64,000 bases of DNA from Callipepla californica brunnescens (lineage: Eukaryota; Chordata; Aves; Galliformes; Odontophoridae). Shown here piece by piece: positions 61,101 through 64,000 of this stretch. Below the pieces are notes generated by a model. That model was given only the letters and a program-made list of their open reading frames with translations. It was not told the DNA's origin and did not search any database. The DNA lies in NCBI GenBank assembly GCA_023055505.1, contig JALIRH010000040.1:749001-813000 (forward strand), in the 5' to 3' direction. Each line of letters opens with the position of its first letter. Position 1 is the stretch's first letter. A program made the position numbers and the translations under genes.

Positions 61101-63676
61101 GACGTTCCTATCTTTGTTATTAAAAGGGACTCTTCCTTAGAAGAATCCCCTAAAAAATTTAATTAAAGCAACCCAAGACAGCATAACCCGAATAAACGGA
61201 ATACAGCCACTTTTTCAGATAACCTCATAAATTTCATAGTCAGTGTCTGTTTTGGCCTTCCACTGAATCAATGCAGCACCACTGAAGAGAAGATATATAT
61301 ATATATATATATGTAATTTTCTTTTTCCAATTATGGCTTCAGGTTAGATTTAATTTCAGTGGTATGTGGGAATTTGCTATCAGCAAAAGTTAAAAACTCA
61401 TTAGGGAGCTGATGAAGTTGCAATTAAATGGCTCTGCAAGGAGAACTACTGCCTTGCCTGTGATGTTTCATCATGGTCACGGAGGACTTGGTTTTGTTTT
61501 CTGCTCCATTAAGTCATGAATAAGAAGCTAGGCGAATAGACAGGTGTTTGGCTGTGTACATGCTATTACTCAGAGTAGTACAAAATTACAATAAACCCTC
61601 TTTAAACGGACATTATGAAAATCTTGTACTACTTCCATAGGTACATCACTTCTAACTGTAGAAGCTTATGAACGCAAATTTACAGGAGAAAGCATAAAAT
61701 ACAGCATCCTGGGTGAAGAGGAAAGCATATTCTCCATACACCCCATTACAGGTAAACTTGTATTTTCTTTATTGTTGTTTCTGCCAAGTGCCTGTCTGTA
61801 GCTTAAAGAGTGTGGCCTCATCTGAAGCCTGTTCAGAGAGCATAGCATCTTCAGTCATTTCTCAGCTCTTATCAAACATCATCATTTTTCCTGAGAAGTA
61901 ATGGGAATAGTTTGGACTCATAACAGATGTCTCCCTGAGTTCCCAATGGTTTTCACTTCTGATTATTCTGATGGCTGGCTCCAGGCACTGAGCAGTGAAC
62001 TCTCCTGTAAAACTGTCGTGTTTGCTGCTGATGGGCAGTTCAAAATGATTTTGTTTTGTTTAAATGAGGGGCTCTTATAGTGCCTATGCTAGATTTTTCC
62101 AGTTCTTCTCATTTTACTGAAATAAAACTAGACATATTTATCTTCAGGAGCATTAGGCGAGGTTATCCCTGAAGGAGTTCATCTTCTCTAGTATCAACAC
62201 CTCCAAAAACATCAAATGCAAAATTAAAAAAAAAAAGTTAAAGATCAAATGAAATGTTCCTATTTTGTGATGTGGTGGTGGTTTGTTATAAAAAAGCTTT
62301 CAAAATAGTTGCACAATGTTTCTGAAAAGTCTCATAAGCACTTTCTTCTCAAACACTAGTGGAATTCCTATTGCACTGAATGTTGCAAATCTTCCTCTGA
62401 GACTTCTGAGCCATTGTGGTTTAGTACTGAAATACTTAGTGCAACTGAAACAAAACTTCCGTCCTGCTTCTTAGAAAGCATGAATTGAAGTGCTCCCTAT
62501 TGTCACTTTCAAGAGCAGTTTTTACCTCAGTAATAATTCTGACACCAGTGTCTCTATGATCCATTGTTTCTACAGCAGAAGTATTCTGTGCTTTAGATTG
62601 ATACCCTCTATTTCTCAGAGGTTCTTAAAACCAGAGGTCTGCTCTTGTCCTCTCAAGCACTGTAGTTAATTAAAAATCACTTTGGGAAAAGTCTCTGGAA
62701 TTGTTTGTTGCTACCAAACATCTTCTATGCAGTCTAGAAACTTTCTTCATCTTAGCGTGATTTATTTTGCTCTTGAGGCACATAAAAGTATAGCAAGTAT
62801 ACCAAGGACATAAACCTGACATAGAAAAGGAATTAACTGTACCTACTCAGTTAGTCACTGCTTCAGTTCTTATGCTATTGTGAGTTTGTGATACAGATAT
62901 TCATAGCATCATTACTGAAAAGTTAATGCAAAAATGATTTTGAAATCTAATGAACCAACATGCATAACAATGACCAAGGAAAGAAACAAGGAAATTTTGA
63001 GTGCAATGTGAGGATATATAGTTGTGCCTGTTGTCTCAGGCAGTGATTATTTTTGTTGCAGGGAACTCACTGCATCAGAATAAATTGCATTGCTTTGCTT
63101 ATGTGTCAGTTAGATACAGATAAAGCTATGCTCCATTTGGATGTAGACAAAAGGCTAGATGTACGTATACAGAGATGAGAGCCAAGAGTATCTTGAGACA
63201 CAGCTGGTTTGCTGTCACTTGTTGAGCACATATCGTAAAGCCACTTTCTTTTCTAACCCCCTGCAAATTGGTCTGCTTTGGTTTAGGAAATTGCCAAGAT
63301 GGTAGTTCATCAGCAAAAACATAATTATCAGAGTACAGTAACTGTACTCTGCATGTGGAAGATGATGTCATGTAGTGGGAGGATGCAGTGGGAAGCTTGC
63401 TAAAATTCTGTGATGTGTTCAGTGATATGTTTGTGGTTTGTTTGTTTTTTTTTTAATTAAACAGGTGCAATCACAGTAAAGGAGCCAGTGTTTCTTGACT
63501 ATGAAATTAAGCATAAAATAAATATTTCAGTCTTGGCTGAAAATAGTTTGAATTCAGCTCTCTGTGCAGTGACAGTTTTGCTACAAGATGTAAATGACAA
63601 TGTACCTAAATTTAAACAAAGCTCTTACAAAGCATCAGTATGGGAAGGCCAGTCTCCTAAAACAGATGTCATACAG
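24537..63676 (+). CDS. DCHS2: Giant cadherin, Dachsous/Fat class, 14 internal exons (DCHS2 candidate)
   Basis: Fourteen exons join without any frame break into 1,578 codons of tandem cadherin repeats (about 15, named a to o here, with a partial p). Coordinates: 24537-24728, 30603-30834, 41076-41312, 42560-43579, 44951-45138, 45923-46022, 50025-50182, 50777-51617, 52501-52740, 56299-56433, 56647-56856, 58060-58917, 61641-61751, 63465-63676. Eleven linkers carry a DxNDx calcium motif; four lack it. No EGF, laminin G, signal peptide or membrane segment is seen, so both gene ends are outside. Dachsous-type cadherins are surface ligands of Fat cadherins in planar cell polarity. Large single exons (up to 1,020 bp) argue against CDH23 and PCDH15; small exons within repeats argue against FAT1-4, which use giant exons. 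DCHS2 is the best guess; DCHS1 or another Fat/Dachsous relative is possible. Confidence 0.72.
26469..26493. repeat. Hexanucleotide repeat (TAGTGC)4
   Basis: Four tandem copies of TAGTGC in intron 1, ending CTAGC. Confidence 0.9.
26905..26942. repeat. (CA)n microsatellite
   Basis: About 19 CA units followed by a short AAAATAAAATAAAA stretch, in intron 1. Confidence 0.97.
28532..28593. repeat. (TTTTA)n pentanucleotide microsatellite
   Basis: About 12 copies of TTTTA in intron 1. Confidence 0.97.
29391..29507. repeat. (TTCTTTC)n heptanucleotide tandem repeat
   Basis: About 16-17 copies of the 7-base unit TTCTTTC, all pyrimidine on the plus strand, in intron 1. Open frames through it on both strands are artefacts. 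Confidence 0.96.
30603..30834 (+). CDS. DCHS2: Cadherin exon 2: end of repeat a, start of b
   Basis: 232 bp, phase 0 to phase 1. It opens with GGLSAQAFVRIEIED and the intact calcium linker DINDNQPVF, then repeat b with VVATDRDSG (the DxD motif) and FTVDTTT. The boundary falls within the Gly of the TTTG turn. Acceptor TTGTCTTACAG, donor GTACTG. Confidence 0.94.
31155..31526 (-). mobile_element. Solo LTR of an endogenous retrovirus
   Basis: 372 bp. On the minus strand it runs from TGTGGAGGG to CGGGGCTCCGACA, with TG...CA ends. Inside are a TATAATAAAA box-like site, an ATTAAA polyadenylation signal and the stretch TTTGTCTCCCGCTGAC typical of the end of an LTR. The last bases form a hairpin, GTCGG-AGCC-CCGAC. 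No internal retroviral genes flank it. A clean target duplication is not visible, which suggests age. The family is not identified; avian EAV/ALV-type LTRs are a comparison to try. Confidence 0.75.
37081..37250. repeat. Pair of 32-bp direct repeats around an AT-rich minisatellite
   Basis: The 32-base block beginning TCTTATTATTATCTCTCCAT is found identically at 37,081-37,112 and 37,219-37,250. Between them lie several imperfect copies of a TATGAATATTT unit (about 37,140-37,195). Confidence 0.9.
38393..38516. repeat. 62-bp tandem duplication
   Basis: Units at 38,393-38,454 and 38,455-38,516 differ at only two bases. The unit begins GAATGCATTTTAAC and ends ACACCCTTAC. Few differences imply a recent duplication. 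Confidence 0.95.
40555..40582. repeat. 28-bp perfect palindrome with (AT)n centre
   Basis: TGCAAAG, seven AT units, then CTTTGCA: a perfect inverted repeat without spacer. Another (TA)n tract follows at about 40,593-40,604. Confidence 0.93.
41076..41312 (+). CDS. DCHS2: Cadherin exon 3: end of repeat b, start of c
   Basis: 237 bp, phase 1 to 1. It continues repeat b: VIYLISALSHLAYSTLLL where LDRE would be expected, then VSARDGSGLSS. The linker reads VHILQTTSAPARF, with no DxNDN, so this joint cannot bind calcium normally. Repeat c starts with CYAFSVPEDAPEDS. Its DxD position reads KAREPP, also lost. Acceptor CTTTCAG, donor GTGAGT. The upstream ATG-containing frame from 40,988 is intronic. 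Confidence 0.9.
41313..42559 (+). other. Intron 3 (1.2 kb)
   Basis: GTGAGT...TTTCTAG. No exon or named repeat seen. Confidence 0.88.
42560..43579 (+). CDS. DCHS2: Cadherin exon 4: repeats c to f
   Basis: 1,020 bp, 340 codons, phase 1 to 1, the largest exon seen. It holds the rest of repeat c (FYIDSQFG, ELDHE, linker DVNDNPPVF), all of d (AEDKDSG at the start, but FEDK in place of LDRE and a calcium-free linker TVEEQRMGPTLAF), all of e (DxD replaced by LFDPHH; linker DENDNLPVF) and the start of f (VDKDSGRNG, ending at NSNTG). Acceptor TATTTCTAG, donor GTAGCA. Confidence 0.96.
43580..44950 (+). other. Intron 4 (1.4 kb)
   Basis: GTAGCA...CCATCAG. Open reading continues a few codons past the donor, then stops. 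No repeat recognised. Confidence 0.88.
44951..45138 (+). CDS. DCHS2: Cadherin exon 5: end of repeat f, start of g
   Basis: 188 bp, phase 1 to 0. It has EVINWVALDREKQ (LDRE kept), VTDHGSPPLNVTTTVYI, and the calcium linker DVNDNKPIF. It ends with KELSIK, the first strand of repeat g. Donor GTCTGT is weak but the join to exon 6 is exact. Confidence 0.92.
45139..45922 (+). other. Intron 5 (0.8 kb)
   Basis: GTCTGT...ATGACAG. A CR1 tail lies inside at 45,600-45,737. Confidence 0.85.
45600..45737 (+). repeat. CR1 LINE 3' end fragment
   Basis: Plus-strand CR1 tail: CTTGGGCAGCCAGATTTAGTG, GGCAACCCTGC, GATAATCTCTAAGACCCC, then CCATTCTGTGATTCTGTGATT. Clear order of the conserved CR1 end. Confidence 0.88.
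45923..46022 (+). CDS. DCHS2: Cadherin exon 6: middle of repeat g
   Basis: 100 bp, phase 0 to 1. It encodes VLEGQPSGMLITSVFAKDFD and SGNNGTVLYSIEP, with the DxD calcium motif (KDFDSGNNG) intact. Acceptor AATGACAG, donor GTAAGA. Too short to be recognised by frame length alone, but domain continuity with exons 5 and 7 is exact. Confidence 0.92.
46023..50024 (+). other. Intron 6 (4.0 kb)
   Basis: GTAAGA...CCCTATAG. It contains a run of 26 T at 48,843-48,868. Two hydrophobic open frames (46,562-46,894 and 46,922-47,179) show no domain or splice context and are not called. No exon is required here. Confidence 0.82.
50025..50182 (+). CDS. DCHS2: Cadherin exon 7: rest of repeat g
   Basis: 158 bp, phase 1 to 0. 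Encodes EDTKYFQIDAVSGELRATQP, then LSHAG where LDRE is expected, ITVTARDQGMPSLQ and VVDIQ. Acceptor TTTTTCCCCCTATAG, donor GTACTT. The loss of LDRE goes with the calcium-free linker at the start of exon 8. Confidence 0.92.
50183..50776 (+). other. Intron 7 (0.6 kb)
   Basis: GTACTT...TGTTACAG, with a run of 22 T at 50,546-50,567. Confidence 0.88.
50777..51617 (+). CDS. DCHS2: Cadherin exon 8: repeats h, i and start of j
   Basis: 841 bp, phase 0 to 1. It opens with the calcium-free linker VIPLPTGRPVF. Repeat h has VKLPGNHLT at the DxD position (lost), LDYE, and linker DQNDHSPHF. Repeat i is complete, with NAKDGDGSS, PLDRE and linker DVNDNSPSF. Repeat j starts with YVMEDADVG, AKDPDEGRNG and ends ILDKITG. 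Acceptor TTGTTACAG, donor GTACTG. Frame reading on past 51,617 is intron. Confidence 0.95.
51618..52500 (+). other. Intron 8 (0.9 kb)
   Basis: GTACTG...TTTATAACAG. Nothing else recognised. Confidence 0.88.
52501..52740 (+). CDS. DCHS2: Cadherin exon 9: end of repeat j, start of k
   Basis: 240 bp, phase 1 to 1. Encodes LLSTAQLLDREVQEQYSLTV, then LDDGSPALSATQV, linker DVNDERPIF (a DxND motif with Glu in place of the last Asn), and the start of repeat k up to VDRDAG. Donor GTAATT. Confidence 0.94.
54900..55392 (+). mobile_element. LTR-like repeat, copy 2 (longer)
   Basis: The 55,165-55,390 part matches the minus strand of 20,570-20,790. This copy extends further upstream, with a TATA-like GATAAAAAC near 54,999, a (CT)n tract at 55,118-55,143, and GC-rich end GGGGCCGGGCCGAACCAGCC. 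The right end CCCTGACA at 55,392 and a possible left TGTGG near 54,904 would suit a solo LTR, but I see no target duplication. The family is unknown. Confidence 0.6.
55118..55143. repeat. (CT)n microsatellite
   Basis: About 13 CT units inside the LTR-like repeat. Confidence 0.95.
55763..55817 (-). repeat. CR1 LINE 3' end fragment
   Basis: The plus strand reads ACAGAATTGTAGGGGTTGGA, then AGGGACCTCTAGAGATCATC: the reversed start of a CR1 tail. Only about 55 bp remain recognisable. Confidence 0.8.
56299..56433 (+). CDS. DCHS2: Cadherin exon 10: middle of repeat k
   Basis: 135 bp, phase 1 to 1. Encodes QHSSLQYEILPGPGYEKFRI, NLNSGKLETAVSLDRE and IQEVFSIK. LDRE is kept. Acceptor TTCTTTTAAG, donor GTATCA. 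Confidence 0.92.
56434..56646 (+). other. Intron 10 (213 bp)
   Basis: The shortest intron, GTATCA...AATCTTAG, splitting one EC repeat in the middle of a beta strand. Confidence 0.9.
56647..56856 (+). CDS. DCHS2: Cadherin exon 11: end of repeat k, start of l
   Basis: 210 bp, phase 1 to 1. Encodes LVRDGGTPSLSSTATVI, calcium linker DENDNSPKF, then FEIHIPENQQHS, AADMDAGNNG and LRYKISG. All calcium motifs are kept. Donor GTAAGT. Confidence 0.94.
56857..58059 (+). other. Intron 11 (1.2 kb)
   Basis: GTAAGT...GTTTGGAAG. Acceptor tract (ACTTTTTTGTG) is modest. Nothing else recognised. Confidence 0.87.
58060..58917 (+). CDS. DCHS2: Cadherin exon 12: repeats l, m, n and start of o
   Basis: 858 bp, phase 1 to 1. 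It completes repeat l (FTLNNTSGKLL, ILDRED, linker DENDHSPLF). Repeat m is whole (ASDRDDGPNG, VLDRETKSQ, linker DDVNDNNPVF). Repeat n is whole (AEDVDLGPNG) but has LASED in place of LDRE and a calcium-free linker FTKEQEEEISF. Repeat o begins with YEAIVPENSAAG. Donor GTGGGT. Confidence 0.96.
58918..61640 (+). other. Intron 12 (2.7 kb)
   Basis: GTGGGT...CTTCCATAG. It includes an (AT)n run at 61,292-61,312 and AT-rich stretches near 60,330-60,360; otherwise nothing recognised. Confidence 0.86.
61641..61751 (+). CDS. DCHS2: Cadherin exon 13: middle of repeat o
   Basis: 111 bp, phase 1 to 1. Encodes SLLTVEAYERKFTGESIKYS, then ILGEEESIFSIHPIT. The DxD position reads YERKF (lost), matching the calcium-free linker just upstream. 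Too short to stand out by length; recognised by continuity. Donor GTAAAC. Confidence 0.9.
61752..63464 (+). other. Intron 13 (1.7 kb)
   Basis: GTAAAC...TAAACAG, with a long T-rich tract before the acceptor. Nothing else recognised. Confidence 0.87.
63465..63676 (+). CDS. DCHS2: Cadherin exon 14: end of repeat o, start of p
   Basis: 212 bp, phase 1 to 0. Encodes AITVKEPVFLDYEIKHK, ISVLAENSLNSALCAV, the calcium linker QDVNDNVPKF, and the first strands of the next repeat (YKASVWEGQSPKTDVIQ). The phase-0 end after the first strands mirrors exon 5. Further exons must follow beyond the window. Donor GTATGA. Confidence 0.93.
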
Positions 63677-64000
63677 GTATGAGGAAACATATCTTCATAG
63701 TTTGAGTTCTTTTGTTAAAAAGTGGTTGGGTTGTCCTGCTCCGTCTGTTTTGGATCATCATCTTTCAAAAACTGATAGTGAGGTTCTTGCTACTACTTTG
63801 CATGTGTAAAATATTCAGAGATTTTGTGTAGACCACACTTCAGATCTCTCTTTCAGTTTTATCAGGCTGGAGGAGAATTCTTTGTCTTCTTACTTAGTTG
63901 TGCAGCTGGACTTTAAATTCAAATTTCTTTAATATTCTGTTTATCTCTTCAAGTAGTTGAAAAGTATTATTCAAATTTATCATTCTAGGCTGGGTCCTGC
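63677..64000 (+). other. Start of intron 14
   Basis: Begins GTATGA; no acceptor or further exon before the window ends. Confidence 0.8.

Noticed and set aside
1..64000. CRISPR arrays, bacterial operons, plasmid or phage features
   Set aside because: None found; spliced cadherin exons, CR1 tails and LTR elements show a bird nuclear genome.

Overview
The window is vertebrate nuclear DNA and almost certainly from a bird, probably a galliform such as chicken. The evidence is several chicken-repeat-1 (CR1) LINE tails, ending in the ATTCTATGATTCT motif on either strand, avian-type LTR elements, and a multi-exon gene with GT-AG introns of a few hundred bases to 10 kb. The species call is inference.

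Layout. Bases 1-8,420 are non-coding as far as I can see. They hold CR1 fragments, an unidentified GC-richer block and one weak candidate coding exon on the minus strand. Bases 8,426-14,479 are a complete endogenous retrovirus on the minus strand: two 337-bp LTRs, a 5-bp target duplication, a primer binding site resembling tRNA-Arg, a gag frame of 524 codons, a protease-RT-RNase H-integrase frame of 943 codons, and a separate frame of 173 codons carrying the end of pol. There is no env. Bases 14,485-24,536 look like intron or 5' flank with CR1 tails and simple repeats.

Bases 24,537-63,676 carry 14 internal exons on the plus strand of one very large cadherin. All 14 join in phase (4,734 bp, 1,578 codons) into about 15 extracellular cadherin (EC) repeats. 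Neither a signal peptide nor a transmembrane/cytoplasmic segment is present, so the gene starts before and ends after what is visible. Exon sizes, the repeat-by-repeat build and four calcium-free linkers point to the Dachsous/Fat class; DCHS2 (dachsous cadherin-related 2, PCDH23) is my best guess, not a proven identity. Its introns hold a solo LTR, another LTR-like repeat, a CR1 tail, many microsatellites and a recent 62-bp tandem duplication.

How the parts relate. The cadherin would act at the cell surface in planar polarity and cell-cell contact. The retrovirus is antisense to it and upstream of the first exon seen; if that exon's upstream neighbour lies outside the window, the provirus sits inside an intron longer than 24 kb. 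I found no tRNA, rRNA, CRISPR or bacterial-type feature. Exon boundaries are read from splice motifs and frame continuity; repeat family names rest on remembered consensus features, not on a search.
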